A stretch of DNA of 64,000 nucleotides from Cognatundibacterium luofuense (GTDB lineage: Bacteria; Pseudomonadota; Gammaproteobacteria; Burkholderiales; Burkholderiaceae_D): NCBI RefSeq assembly GCF_018139685.1, contig NZ_JAGSPN010000008.1:1-64000 (forward strand). The letters run 5' to 3'. Made by a program: the position numbers and the translations under genes. The notes under the pieces are model-generated. The model did no database searches, was not told where the DNA came from, and saw nothing but the letters and a program-made list of their open reading frames with translations. Below are positions 43,414 to 53,610 of the stretch, one piece after another (within the stretch, counting starts at the first letter, position 1; each line of letters begins with the position of its first letter).

Positions 43414-43971
43414 TCAGGACTTTTTAATTGTACTTGCTGCTTTGACCGCTTTTTCAACTTGTGCGCCAGCCTGATTCAGATTGGCTTCAAAGCTTTCGGC
43501 CAGATTACGCGTCAGTTTCTGGAAATTTTCCAGTTGGGCTGCTGCCTGATTGCTGCCGGAGCGCATCATTGCGACCCATGGTTCGCTGCCTTGTGGCAGG
43601 TTTTTACTCATCACATCGAACAGTGCCAGTGATTTTTCCAGCGTATCCTGTGCCTGCTGATTCGCAATTTTGGTGAGTTCGGACTGACTCGCAGATGCAA
43701 TCGCAGTAAGTCGCTTACTGTAATTCAGCCAGATGCCGGTATCCGGTTGCTGGCTCACAGCCTGCCAGAAAGCCTGAGGATCTGCCGCATGCATCACGTC
43801 GCGGGTCCGGCGGCTTTGTTCATCCAGACCTTGGCGAAACGTGCTCAGCTGCAAATCCAGTAATCTGGCGGATTGCTCCAGGGACTGACTGCCGGCGGCG
43901 CGCAGCAGATTCAGTTGTGCATCGAGGCTGGCTTTGCTGGCGGTGGAAAGTGGTTCTGGTACAGAAAACAT
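43414..43971 (-). CDS. phaP: Phasin family protein
   Basis: A 185-residue helical protein starting MFSVPEPLSTASKASLDAQLNLL, without signal peptide or membrane helices, with the amphipathic pattern and the C-terminal Lys/Ala-rich tail (EKAVKAASTIKKS) of granule-associated phasins. Phasins coat polyhydroxyalkanoate granules and control their size. ATG 43971 has AAAGGAGT 7 bp upstream; the frame is open to 44076. The assignment is by overall pattern, as phasins are poorly conserved. Confidence 0.78.
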   Translation of the reverse strand: MFSVPEPLSTASKASLDAQLNLLRAAGSQSLEQSARLLDLQLSTFRQGLDEQSRRTRDVMHAADPQAFWQAVSQQPDTGIWLNYSKRLTAIASASQSELTKIANQQAQDTLEKSLALFDVMSKNLPQGSEPWVAMMRSGSNQAAAQLENFQKLTRNLAESFEANLNQAGAQVEKAVKAASTIKKS

Positions 43972-44245
43972 GGAACGACTCCTTTGAATAAGGTGAAGCC
44001 GGGAAGGGCAGGCGGAGAAAGCTGTTGTTGAGCACAACGATACCTGCAAGCTACACATGACAGCTTGCACCGACACTGGCCTGTGATGGTGTCAGTCAGA
44101 CAATTCTATGCACAAGTCATGACAAAACGATGAAAAAATCATCAAATTGTTGCTTTCGGGCAGGGTATTTCTCTTACAATCGGAACCTTCACTTTTCTGC
44201 CTCCGGATTGTTACCGGCAGGATCTTCTGTTCTGCAAGGAGTGTT

Positions 44246-44941
44246 ATGGATACGAAAGCAACGCAACAGGCTATTGAACATGTGATTCATTCCCGCCGTT
44301 CTGTACGTGCATTTAAACCGGATGCTGTTCCGCAGGAAATACTGGAAGCATTATTGTCACTGGCAGCCCGTGCACCATCCGGTACGAATACGCAGCCCTG
44401 GAAAGTCTATGTATTGCAGGGACAGGCAAAAGAGCGCCTGTCGCAACGTATTCTTGATGCTCATCATCAGCCTGATCCGGCCAGTCCGCATACCGAGGAA
44501 TATCACTACTATCCGCAGCAATGGGTCAGTCCCTACGTTGACCGTCGGCGTAAAGTCGGCTGGGATTTGTATCAGTTGCTTGGCCTGACGCGGGATAACA
44601 AGGCCGGTATGCATGCGCAGCATGGCCGCAACTATCAGTTTTTTGATGCACCGGTAGGCTTGATTTTCACCATAGACCGCATCATGGAACAGGGTTCCTG
44701 GCTCGATTACGGTATGTTTTTACAGACGCTGATGCTGGCAGCACGTGGCTTTGGTCTGGATACCTGTCCGCAGGCAGCGTTTACCCAGTATCACCGCATC
44801 ATTGCAGAAGAACTGGCCTTGCCGGAACAGGAAATGGTGGTATGCGGTATGTCACTGGGTTATGCAGATCCGGGTAAAGTTGAAAATACGCTGGAGACAG
44901 AGCGTATGGCTTTATCTGAATTTGTCCGGTTTGTTGCCTGA
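44246..44941 (+). CDS. Nitroreductase family protein
   Basis: A 231-residue flavin (FMN)-dependent oxidoreductase: HVIHSRRSVRAFKPDAVPQ, LSLAARAPSGTNTQPWKVYV and GMSLGYADPGKVEN are the FMN-binding signatures. Such enzymes reduce nitroaromatics or quinones with NAD(P)H; the native substrate is unknown. ATG 44246 follows AAGGAGTG; the open frame from 44147 is leader. Confidence 0.9.
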   Translation: MDTKATQQAIEHVIHSRRSVRAFKPDAVPQEILEALLSLAARAPSGTNTQPWKVYVLQGQAKERLSQRILDAHHQPDPASPHTEEYHYYPQQWVSPYVDRRRKVGWDLYQLLGLTRDNKAGMHAQHGRNYQFFDAPVGLIFTIDRIMEQGSWLDYGMFLQTLMLAARGFGLDTCPQAAFTQYHRIIAEELALPEQEMVVCGMSLGYADPGKVENTLETERMALSEFVRFVA

Positions 44942-45065
44942 TTTTTACTCTTGTTCCGTCACTTCAAATTTCTGCGCTAAGTGCTTCATTCTCTTGCGAA
45001 ATTGCATTGATTTGTTACACTTAAGGGAAATATTTTTTCATCGTTTTTTGAGGGAGTTGCTGGTA

Positions 45066-46100
45066 GTGAAGTATGTACGCAAAGCACTGACAATCAGCCT
45101 TGCTGTGTTATTTCCGGCTTTCCTGGTGACGGCTAACCCTGCTTTTGCCAAGCATCATGAAAGCAAAAAGCCTGCTGCACATAAAAAACGGGTGGTGATT
45201 ACCAACAACCCGGCGCGTGTTTCTGCGGGAAAAAAAGCAGTGTCAGGCAAGGTAAAAGCGAAAGCCGGTAAACACCGGGCTGCGCTGGCTGACGCCACAC
45301 CGGCAAAGCCGACTGTGGGCGACAGCATTGGTCTGAAACACAATGATCCGCTGGCTCTGCAGTCGAATGTCGCATTTGTCGTCGATCAGGCCAGCTCCAA
45401 AGTCCTGTTTGAAAAAAATCCGGATGTTTCGCTGCCGATCGCTTCAATTACCAAGCTGATGACCAGTCTGGTAGTGGTGGAAGCGCATCAGGACATGAAT
45501 GAAATTCTGGAAGTCTCCGATGACGATATTGATCACGAAAAAGGCACGGGTTCCCGCCTGAAGATCGGTGCCCGTCTCAGCCGTTCTGATTTGTTGCACA
45601 TTGCACTGATGAGTTCGGAAAACCGTGCGGCATCTGCACTGGGCCGTAATTATCCGGGTGGCTTGCCTGCGTTTGTGAATGCCATGAATGCCAAGGCAAA
45701 GCAGCTGGGTATGACCGATACGCATTACGTGGATTCTAGTGGCTTGTCCAGTCAGAACCGTGCCAGTGCGCGCGATCTGGTTAAACTGGTCAATGCTGCT
45801 TACAAACATCCTGTGATTCGTGACTATTCAACCGATTCCAAATATGTGGTCAATCCGGGTGGCCGTCCGCTGGAATACGGTACATCGAACCGTCTGGTTG
45901 CTAATCCGACCTGGGAAATCGGCTTACAGAAAACCGGTTATATCGCCGAAGCAGGCCGTTGTCTGGTGATGCAGGCCATGATCAAAGGCCGTGCAGTGGT
46001 GATGGTGTTTCTGGATTCCAAAGGTAAGTATTCCCGTCTGGCGGATGCCGGTCGCGTCAGAAAGTGGCTGGAAACCAATCAGGAACAAAAAGTATCCTGA
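45066..46100 (+). CDS. pbpG: D-alanyl-D-alanine endopeptidase, PBP7/8 type (peptidase S11)
   Basis: A 344-residue periplasmic enzyme. Starting at GTG 45066 (GGGAG upstream), it has a signal peptide (VRKALTISLAVLFPAFLVTANPAFA) and a Lys/Ala-rich linker (~30–90) before the S11 domain. Active-site motifs are SITK with Ser127 and Lys130, SEN, and KTG (QKTGYI). It cuts peptidoglycan cross-links. The longer frame from 44745 runs through the preceding gene and is not used. The basic linker, about 60 residues, is longer than in E. coli PBP7. Confidence 0.9.
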   Translation: MKYVRKALTISLAVLFPAFLVTANPAFAKHHESKKPAAHKKRVVITNNPARVSAGKKAVSGKVKAKAGKHRAALADATPAKPTVGDSIGLKHNDPLALQSNVAFVVDQASSKVLFEKNPDVSLPIASITKLMTSLVVVEAHQDMNEILEVSDDDIDHEKGTGSRLKIGARLSRSDLLHIALMSSENRAASALGRNYPGGLPAFVNAMNAKAKQLGMTDTHYVDSSGLSSQNRASARDLVKLVNAAYKHPVIRDYSTDSKYVVNPGGRPLEYGTSNRLVANPTWEIGLQKTGYIAEAGRCLVMQAMIKGRAVVMVFLDSKGKYSRLADAGRVRKWLETNQEQKVS

Positions 46101-46139
46101 TGCTTGTTGCGCAGGCAAACCGGCTTTGCTGCCGGATGA

Positions 46140-46172
46140 AAAAACCGCTGTCAGATCGCAGCGGTTTTTTTT
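46140..46172 (+). terminator. Rho-independent terminator of pbpG
   Basis: AACCGCTG and CAGCGGTT form an 8-bp stem followed by eight T, 40 bp after the stop. Confidence 0.9.
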
Positions 46173-46320
46173 CGTCTGTCGTCTTCGTATTTTGCTTTTC
46201 GCTTCTTTTTCGCCGTAACGGAGCAGGGTGATGCTGTCAGCGAATGAAGTATTTGCGCTGACACGCCGGTCGTGGTGTGGCGCACATAAACCCGTTATCC
46301 GCTGCAAAACAAGTTCTCTG

Positions 46321-46425
46321 TTGTGCAGATATCCGCATCCGGTATTTTCGGAGAGCCGGACTTTCTGCCGACGACCGCCGGATCGCTATGCAGAACACCG
46401 CAAAATGCCCGTTTTCGGGCCATTT
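46321..46425 (-). repeat. Dispersed intergenic element, copy D
   Basis: On the minus strand the core CGGTCGTCGGCAGAAAGTCC then GGCTCTCC (forward ~46352–46379) has arms TGCGGTGTTCTGCATAGCGA and ATGCGGATATCTGCACA. Before it the sequence AAAATGGCCCG-AAAA-CGGGCATTTT forms a hairpin. It is the only copy in the opposite orientation. Confidence 0.85.
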
Positions 46426-46482
46426 TAGCGGTGTGGCAGGCACTGCACTGCAATGTACGGCGTCCGCCGTTCCGGCTCCGTC

Positions 46483-49233
46483 TCAGACTGCAGTCTGTTC
46501 CCCACCGAACAGTGTTTGCCATAAGCGACTGGCTGCCGCGGCCTCCGCTTCTGTCAGCTCCGGCGCTACTCTGGCGCGTTCGGTGCCTTGCAGGCGGATT
46601 CTGTGCTGCAGCTTGCGCATACTGCGGTAGGCGCTGGCGCAGGCGGCCGCCTGATCCGCAGGGATCAGTCCGGCATCGCCGGCAAACTGCAGCAAGGCGA
46701 TATTGCCGGTATTGCGGCGTAAAGCCGGCACACTGGCGGCATAGCGCAGTACCAGATACTGCACCATAAATTCCACATCAATCATGCCGCCGGCATCGTG
46801 TTTCAGATCGAACAGATGCGGATGCGGCGGGTTAGCATCACGCATACGCTGACGCATATTCAGTACTTCCTGGCGCAAATGGCTTTCATCGCGCGGCGCG
46901 GTCAGAACCTGTTCGCGGATTGCTTCAAACCGTGCACCGATTTCGCTGTCACCCGCACAAAAACGCGCCCGTGTCAGTGCCTGATGTTCCCATAACCATG
47001 CAGACTGTTGCTGATAACGTTCGAAAGATTGCAGGGACGACACCAGTAGGCCGCTGGCACCATCGGGGCGCAGTGCAACGTCGATGTCAAACAGAATGCC
47101 GGACGATGTATGGCTGGTCATCCACGTGATAAAGCGTTGCGCGAGCTTGGCATAGTTGCCCGGCGCATCCTGATCATCATCGTCATACAAGAAAATCACA
47201 TCCAGATCTGATGCGTAACTGAGTTCCTTGCCACCCAGTTTGCCGTAAGCAATGACGGCGAAACGCGGTACATCGCGATGTCTGGTCGCGATGGTTTGCC
47301 ATGCGGCTTGTATCGTTGCCTCCACCAGAATATCGGCCAGTAAGGAAAGTTCATCGGCCAGTTGTTCGACAGTCCACTGGCCTTCCAGATCCTGCGTCAG
47401 TAAGCGGAATTGCAGGGCATGATGCAGTTCGCGAAGTACTTCCAGCTGGCGTTCGACATCGCCCGGATGCTGCTGTAAGGCTGTTTGCAGTTCGGTACGG
47501 AATTGCGGCCAGTCCGGCCGCTGACGCAGCACGCGCTCGTCCAGCAATTCATCCAGCAATAAAGGATGGCGGGTCAGGAATTTGGCAGCCCAGTCACTGG
47601 CATCCATAATGCGCACCAGCCGGTCCAGCGTGTGCGGAAATTCGGTCAGCAGGGATAAGTACGCGCTGCGCCGCGCAATCGCTTCCATGAAATCGAGCAA
47701 GCGATTCCAGCATGCATTTTGCTGACGCGCATGACTGACCACCAGCTGGATCGCGCCGGACACCAGTTGCAGCAGTTTTTGCTGACTGGATTCGCTGATG
47801 GTTTGCAGCCGCGGAGAATGCCAGCTGACCCGTAAGCGTCGCGCTGCTTCGGCGGCATCCTGCATGCCTGCCTGCTCCAGCACGGTGATCAGCGCTTCCT
47901 CCTCAGCACCATTTTGCAAGGCACTGCTGAGCGCCGCTAAACGGGCTTCGGCAGTGTCGCAGCCACTGTCTTTTTCACCGAAAATGGTATCGAACTGATG
48001 CGCAACGAAATCGCGGTGTGCCTGCAATGCCTGCAGCAGCGCATTGACATCCTCATACCCCATCATGCGCGCAACCCGCAGTTTGTCTTCATCTGCTACC
48101 GGAAAGGTGTGGGTCTGTGCATCATCCAGATATTGCAGACGATGTTCTAAGTTGCGCAGAAAACTGTAGGAAAGCAGCAGGTGATTGACGATATCATCAG
48201 TAAAGATGCCGCGCTCGGCGAGGGCATTCAGTGTGTTGCGGGTAGAACGGTCGCGCAGTCCCGCATCGCGGCCTCCGCGGATAATCTGAAATACCTGCGC
48301 CAGAAATTCGATTTCGCGTATGCCGCCGCGGCCCAGCTTAATGTTCAGATTGCGTTCCGGATGTCGGGTTTCCTGGCGCAGCACTTCAGCACGGATTTGC
48401 GCATGCATAGAGCGCAGTGAATCAATCGCACCGAAGTCCAGATAGCGTCGGTACACAAACGGACGGACGATGCTTTCCAATTGGCGGATATCCTGTTCTT
48501 TGCCGGTCATCGCACGGGCTTTGACCCAGGCATAACGCTCCCATTCGCGGCCTTGTATCAGGAAATATTCTTCCACCATACCAAAGCTGGCCACCAGCGG
48601 GCCGGACTGGCCATTAGGGCGTAAAGCCATATCGACACGGAAGCTGTAACCGTCAGCCGTGATTTCAGAAATGGCACCGATCAGACGACGGCCAAGACGG
48701 GTAAAAAATTCGTGATTGGAAATCGACTTCTGACCACTTTCGCTTGTCCGTGTATCACCGTCTTCGGGATAGCAGAAAATCAGATCAATGTCGGATGACA
48801 CATTCAGTTCATAGCCGCCCAGTTTGCCCATGCCGAGCACAATCATTTCCTGTTCTTCGCCGCTGTCGTCACCCACCGGAACACCATACAGGGCTTGCAG
48901 TTCCGTACTGATATCAGCGACATGGGTGCGTACCACAAAGTCGGCAAAATGGCTGATGGTATCCACCACTTCATGCATATCTGCCTGACCGTTGAGATCG
49001 CGCTGAATCAGCGTACACAGCACGAGGTTGCGCAAACGTCGCATTGCGGCCGGTAACCCGGTTCCGGCTGACAATTCTTTTTGCAAAAAGTACGCAAAAC
49101 GCGCATTGGTAAAGGATAATTGCGAAACTTCCTCTAACAGCGCTGCACGTTCCGGCTGCGCCTGCAGCCAGCGTGCTAAAAAGCGCGATAAATCCGAGGG
49201 GGAAGCAGAAGAGAGTTTGATTGAGTTCGGCAT
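46483..49233 (-). CDS. glnE: Bifunctional glutamine synthetase adenylyltransferase/deadenylyltransferase
   Basis: A 916-residue enzyme that adenylylates and deadenylylates glutamine synthetase in response to PII state. It has two nucleotidyltransferase halves: the N-terminal one with LGMGKLGGYELNVSSDIDLIF (near residue 150) and the C-terminal one with AYGKLGGKELSYASDLDVIFLYDD (residues ~670–695), linked by helical regions. Length matches the family. It is divergent from yhdP across a 220-bp gap. Confidence 0.95.
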   Translation of the reverse strand: MPNSIKLSSASPSDLSRFLARWLQAQPERAALLEEVSQLSFTNARFAYFLQKELSAGTGLPAAMRRLRNLVLCTLIQRDLNGQADMHEVVDTISHFADFVVRTHVADISTELQALYGVPVGDDSGEEQEMIVLGMGKLGGYELNVSSDIDLIFCYPEDGDTRTSESGQKSISNHEFFTRLGRRLIGAISEITADGYSFRVDMALRPNGQSGPLVASFGMVEEYFLIQGREWERYAWVKARAMTGKEQDIRQLESIVRPFVYRRYLDFGAIDSLRSMHAQIRAEVLRQETRHPERNLNIKLGRGGIREIEFLAQVFQIIRGGRDAGLRDRSTRNTLNALAERGIFTDDIVNHLLLSYSFLRNLEHRLQYLDDAQTHTFPVADEDKLRVARMMGYEDVNALLQALQAHRDFVAHQFDTIFGEKDSGCDTAEARLAALSSALQNGAEEEALITVLEQAGMQDAAEAARRLRVSWHSPRLQTISESSQQKLLQLVSGAIQLVVSHARQQNACWNRLLDFMEAIARRSAYLSLLTEFPHTLDRLVRIMDASDWAAKFLTRHPLLLDELLDERVLRQRPDWPQFRTELQTALQQHPGDVERQLEVLRELHHALQFRLLTQDLEGQWTVEQLADELSLLADILVEATIQAAWQTIATRHRDVPRFAVIAYGKLGGKELSYASDLDVIFLYDDDDQDAPGNYAKLAQRFITWMTSHTSSGILFDIDVALRPDGASGLLVSSLQSFERYQQQSAWLWEHQALTRARFCAGDSEIGARFEAIREQVLTAPRDESHLRQEVLNMRQRMRDANPPHPHLFDLKHDAGGMIDVEFMVQYLVLRYAASVPALRRNTGNIALLQFAGDAGLIPADQAAACASAYRSMRKLQHRIRLQGTERARVAPELTEAEAAAASRLWQTLFGGEQTAV

Positions 49234-49454
49234 AACGATGACTGGGTTAGCAAAATGGCCCGGGCCGGTATTGATCCGGTTTGCAAAGCATTGTCGCAGT
49301 GCCGGACAGTTTTGTCTTGATGTGCTTAAACGGCGTGGGCTGATACCGCCATTTTGTGCATCAGCATATCGATTTTTGCAGGGGGCATGTTGTTGATCGG
49401 GAATTGCGCAGCGTCAGAAACCGGAAGTCTTCCGGTAACGATTGTGTGTCTGGC

Positions 49455-52400
49455 ATGACCGGCGATTCCGCACACGATCCGCATCCGCCGCTGACTGGCT
49501 GGCGGCGCAGCTGGCGTTTGCTGCGCCTGTTCTGGCATGTCTGCAGCCGTAGCCTGCGCTGGACAATACTCTGCATCGTCGGCCTGTATTTCCTGTTCGG
49601 CGTACTGGTGCTGGGCTTACGCTATCTGATTCTGCCGCAGGTCAGTGCCTGGAAGCCGGAAGCGGAACAAGCAGTCAGCCGCGCCGTCGGACGGCAAGTC
49701 AGCATCGGTGCGCTGGATGCCAGCTGGCACGGATTGCATCCGCGACTTGAACTCACCGATGTCCGTATTGCAGATCAGCAAGGGCAGACTGCATTATCCC
49801 TTCCCCGTATTGACGCCACATTGTCGTGGTGGAGCATTCCGTTTCTGACGCCGCGATTTGATGCGATTGAACTGCTCGGCCCTGCGCTGCAGATTCGTCG
49901 TGACAGTCAGGGGCGTTTGCTGATCGCCGGTTTTATCATTGATCCTTCTGCCAAAAGTGATGGCAAAGAGCTGGACTGGGTGTTGTCCCAGCATCGTATT
50001 GTGATCCGCGATGGCAGCCTGATCTGGCAGGATACGCTTCACGATACGCCACCGCTGCGGTTACAGAATCTCGTGCTGGATTTACGTAATCAATGGAACC
50101 GGCACCAGTTTGCATTGCGCGCAGAACCTTCCGGCGCGCTGGCTGCACCAATCGATATACGCGGTAACCTGAAGCACAAACCCTTTGCCGGATCTCTGAC
50201 GGATATGTCTACCTGGTCTGGCGAATTGTATGCCGACCTGCGACAAACCAGCCTCGTACGTTTGCAGCATTATCTGCCACTCGATTTACAGGTGCGTGAA
50301 GGTTATGGCGCTGTCCGTGCGTGGCTGACGATTGATGACGGACGGATGGCAGATCTGACTGCTGACGTGCGTCTTGCCAGAGTGCAGGGACGGTTTGGTC
50401 CGCGTTTGCCAGAGCTGGATATGCAGGAAATTAAAGGGCGAATCCGTGTCGGTGAGAAACAGGTCTTTGCGAAAAAATATCTGCCTTCGCTATTCGGTAA
50501 GGCCGGACATCAGATCGAGCTGACAGGTTTTTCGATGACGGCGCCGGATGGCAGCATCCTTCCGCCAACCAGTATCAGGGAAGACTATACACCGGGGGCA
50601 GACGGACAGCCTGAGCATGTGCAGTTGTACGCAGAATCACTCGATCTGGGCACGATTGCCGGTTTCGCCAGTCATTTACCGATTCCGGAAGATCAGCGTC
50701 AGATGCTGGCTGATTTCGAGCCGCGCGGGCAGTTAAAGCGATTCAGTGCCAGCTGGAGTGGCCGCTATCCTGATATCAGCCGTTATCAGTTGAAAGGTGA
50801 ATTCAATCGCCTGGGCATGCGTTCTCAACCGGCCCGTGCTCCTCGTGTCGCCAGCCGTGAGTCTTCTGCTGTTGCTGCGGTGCCGGCAATTCCGGGGTTT
50901 ACGAATTTATCCGGATTTATCGATGCCAGCGAAAAAGGCGGTAGTTTCAGTCTGAATTCGACGGACCTCTCATTCAATACATCCGGCTATTTTGTGGATC
51001 CGGCACTGGGTTTTGATCGCCTGCAAATGGCGGCAAACTGGCGATTTGTCGCGGATGCGATGCAGTTTCAGATTGCACGGATGGAGTTGCAGCAGGGTGC
51101 AATGCGCTTACAGTTATCGGGCAAACACCAGTTGTCATTGAAAGAAGGTGCGGGCCCCGGACAAATAGAACTGACCGGTCGTTTGCATGGGTTTGATATC
51201 AGCAGTATTGATAAATTCATTCCGACGATTACGCCGCCAGACTTGCGTCACTGGCTGACGCATTCTTTGCTCGGCGGAACGCTGGACGATACCAGTCTGC
51301 GTTTAAAAGGCAATCTGCGGGATTTTCCGTTCGCAGCTAACGATCCGCAGGCGAGCCGTCAGGGTGAATTTGTTGTTAAGGGACGGTTGAAACAGGCAAA
51401 GCTGGATTTTTCTGCCGGAGAACTGGCTGATGGCAAGCCCTTGTGGCCACTGATTGAGCAGATTAATGGTCAGATTATTTTTGACCGGGCAAAAATGGAT
51501 ATTCTGGCAGATACCGCCCGCACTCAGGGGGTCGATCTGAAGAAGGTCAGAGCTGTGATTCCTGATCTGATTCACCATCAGGCGGAACTGCAAATTGATG
51601 GTCAGGCGAATGGACAGTTGCAGCAAATGCTGGGCTATGTTGCCGCCAGTCCCGTGCGCGGATGGTTATCCCATTTTCTGGATGATACAAAGGCCAGTGC
51701 CGCATCTGGTTTGCATCTGAAACTGAATATCCCGTTAAATCATGTGATTGATACGAAAGTGAACGGCCAGTTGCAGTTCATGAATAATGAAGTGAGTTTG
51801 CAGCCTAGTATTCCTGTCGTATCCGGAGTCAGCGGAAAACTGGAATTCACCGAAACCGGTGTCAGTCTCGGGCCATTGCGCGGGCAAGCATTAGGTGGTG
51901 CGATTGCCATCAGTGGCGGTAGTCAGAAAGATGGCAGTATCCGCGTGCGTCTGGATGGCAGTGCCAGCGCTGAAGGATTGAGAGATTATCTGCCTGCGGC
52001 GCAACGCCATTTGCTCGACGGGCGTATCAGTGGGAGCAGTCGCTATACCGCAGCCCTGCAGGTGCGCAAACAAGCGATGGAGCTGAATATTGAATCCACC
52101 CTGCAGGGAATGGCATTGCAATTACCGGCTCCGTTGAATAAACCCGCGACAGATACTTTGCCACTGCGGATTGATTTAGTGCCGCAAACAGCAGATGCCG
52201 GTATGCAGCGTGACGAATTACGTATTGTCGCCGGTAATCTGCTGCAGGCGCGCTACCTGCGTCAGCGGAAAAATGACGGTGATCAGGTCTGGCAGGTGAT
52301 ACGTGGCGGCATTGGTATTCAGGCGGCAGCACCGGAGCCAGTCAGCGGCGTTGATATGAAGCTGCGGGTAGCATCACTGAATATTGACGAATGGCAGCGA

Positions 52401-53600
52401 TTGTTACCCTCCGGTAGTTCCTCACATGCAGGCCCGAGCAATGATGCTGACCTGAATGTTGCTCGCTACTTCACATTACGTCAGATGGACTTAAAAACCA
52501 GCCAGCTGCAGTGGATGGGTAAGCAGTTACAGAGTGTGAATCTGCAGCTAAAGCAGCAGGGTAATGACTGGTTGGCAGATTTGCAATCTGAACAAATTAC
52601 CGGGCAACTGAAATGGAGCCCTGGTATGCAGCCAGCAGATAACGGTCAGATCTCTGCCCATTTCAGCCATCTCCGTATTCCATCTTCTGTCGGCAGTGAG
52701 TCTTTGTCCGAAACAGTAAGTAAATCGGATGAACAATTACCGGGACTGGAGATCGTTGCCGAAAATTTTGAACTGAAAGATAAAAAGCTTGGTCGGCTGG
52801 AATTAAATGCCCGCAATCAGCGCAGTGGAAAAACTGATGAATGGATACTGAACAGGGTGACACTGAAAAATCCGGATGCCGAGTTAAAAGCCAGCGGGAA
52901 ATGGCGTAACCGTGGCGGTGGCGATAGTCAGACGGAACTGCAGTATGAACTGAATGTCCAGAATTCCGGAAAATTGCTTGAGCGACTGGGGTTTGAGCAT
53001 GTACTGACCGGCGGCAAAGGCAGTCTGCGGGGTGAATTACGCTGGAATGGTTTGCCGTATGCGCTCGATTTTCCGAGCATGTCCGGCAAGGTGGCATTGG
53101 AAATGAATGCAGGACAGTTTCTTAAAGTGGACCCCGGTGCAGCAAAACTGCTTGGTGTTCTCAGTATGCAATCCTTACCGCGTCGCCTGACACTGGATTT
53201 CAGAGATGTATTTTCAGAGGGTTTTGCGTTTGATGCAATTCAGGGTGATGCATTACTTCAGCACGGCGTTGCACGGACGGATAATTTACGTATGCGCGGT
53301 GTCAGTGCCTCGGTGCTGATGGCGGGCAGCGCAGACTTACAGCATGAAACTCAGGATTTGCATGTTGCTGTGATTCCGGTGATTAATGCCGGTGCCGCTT
53401 CGGTTGTTTACGGACTGGCAGTCAATCCGGTTATCGGACTGGGAACATTCCTGGCGCAATTATTTCTGAAGGATCCGCTCGCAAAAGCATTTACCTTCGA
53501 ATACGGCGTCAGTGGTTCATGGCGCGAGCCGAATGTCCGTAAGCTTGAGCGTAACGAATCTTCCGATTCGGCAAATACCCCGAAAACGGTCAGGAATTAA
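49455..53600 (+). CDS. yhdP: YhdP/AsmA-like large envelope protein (TIGR02099 family)
   Basis: A protein of about 1381 residues. One N-terminal membrane helix (SLRWTILCIVGLYFLFGVLVLGLRYLI, beginning about 38 residues in) anchors a very long periplasmic beta-rich chain with an AsmA-like C-terminal domain (LLQHGVARTDNLRMRG, ASVVYGLAVNPVIGLGTFLAQLFLKDPLAKAFTFEY is the diagnostic end, residues ~1320–1365). YhdP relatives bridge the envelope and are involved in phospholipid transport to the outer membrane. The start is uncertain: ATG 49455 is chosen; a GTG-start at 49356 would add 33 residues. Confidence 0.88.
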   Translation: MTGDSAHDPHPPLTGWRRSWRLLRLFWHVCSRSLRWTILCIVGLYFLFGVLVLGLRYLILPQVSAWKPEAEQAVSRAVGRQVSIGALDASWHGLHPRLELTDVRIADQQGQTALSLPRIDATLSWWSIPFLTPRFDAIELLGPALQIRRDSQGRLLIAGFIIDPSAKSDGKELDWVLSQHRIVIRDGSLIWQDTLHDTPPLRLQNLVLDLRNQWNRHQFALRAEPSGALAAPIDIRGNLKHKPFAGSLTDMSTWSGELYADLRQTSLVRLQHYLPLDLQVREGYGAVRAWLTIDDGRMADLTADVRLARVQGRFGPRLPELDMQEIKGRIRVGEKQVFAKKYLPSLFGKAGHQIELTGFSMTAPDGSILPPTSIREDYTPGADGQPEHVQLYAESLDLGTIAGFASHLPIPEDQRQMLADFEPRGQLKRFSASWSGRYPDISRYQLKGEFNRLGMRSQPARAPRVASRESSAVAAVPAIPGFTNLSGFIDASEKGGSFSLNSTDLSFNTSGYFVDPALGFDRLQMAANWRFVADAMQFQIARMELQQGAMRLQLSGKHQLSLKEGAGPGQIELTGRLHGFDISSIDKFIPTITPPDLRHWLTHSLLGGTLDDTSLRLKGNLRDFPFAANDPQASRQGEFVVKGRLKQAKLDFSAGELADGKPLWPLIEQINGQIIFDRAKMDILADTARTQGVDLKKVRAVIPDLIHHQAELQIDGQANGQLQQMLGYVAASPVRGWLSHFLDDTKASAASGLHLKLNIPLNHVIDTKVNGQLQFMNNEVSLQPSIPVVSGVSGKLEFTETGVSLGPLRGQALGGAIAISGGSQKDGSIRVRLDGSASAEGLRDYLPAAQRHLLDGRISGSSRYTAALQVRKQAMELNIESTLQGMALQLPAPLNKPATDTLPLRIDLVPQTADAGMQRDELRIVAGNLLQARYLRQRKNDGDQVWQVIRGGIGIQAAAPEPVSGVDMKLRVASLNIDEWQRLLPSGSSSHAGPSNDADLNVARYFTLRQMDLKTSQLQWMGKQLQSVNLQLKQQGNDWLADLQSEQITGQLKWSPGMQPADNGQISAHFSHLRIPSSVGSESLSETVSKSDEQLPGLEIVAENFELKDKKLGRLELNARNQRSGKTDEWILNRVTLKNPDAELKASGKWRNRGGGDSQTELQYELNVQNSGKLLERLGFEHVLTGGKGSLRGELRWNGLPYALDFPSMSGKVALEMNAGQFLKVDPGAAKLLGVLSMQSLPRRLTLDFRDVFSEGFAFDAIQGDALLQHGVARTDNLRMRGVSASVLMAGSADLQHETQDLHVAVIPVINAGAASVVYGLAVNPVIGLGTFLAQLFLKDPLAKAFTFEYGVSGSWREPNVRKLERNESSDSANTPKTVRN

Positions 53601-53610
53601 CGGAGTCAGT

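Larger units (their letters stand above)
46101..46482. other. Convergent intergenic region with repeat copy D
   Basis: About 380 bp between convergent pbpG and glnE. It has the pbpG terminator and repeat copy D (minus orientation). No gene is supported. Confidence 0.55.

Noticed and set aside
44971-44989. Shared 12-mer CTGCGCTAAGTG with the xseA upstream region (about 23480)
   Set aside because: Only the 12-mer is shared, with no nonamers at the 42-bp offset, so chance similarity cannot be excluded.
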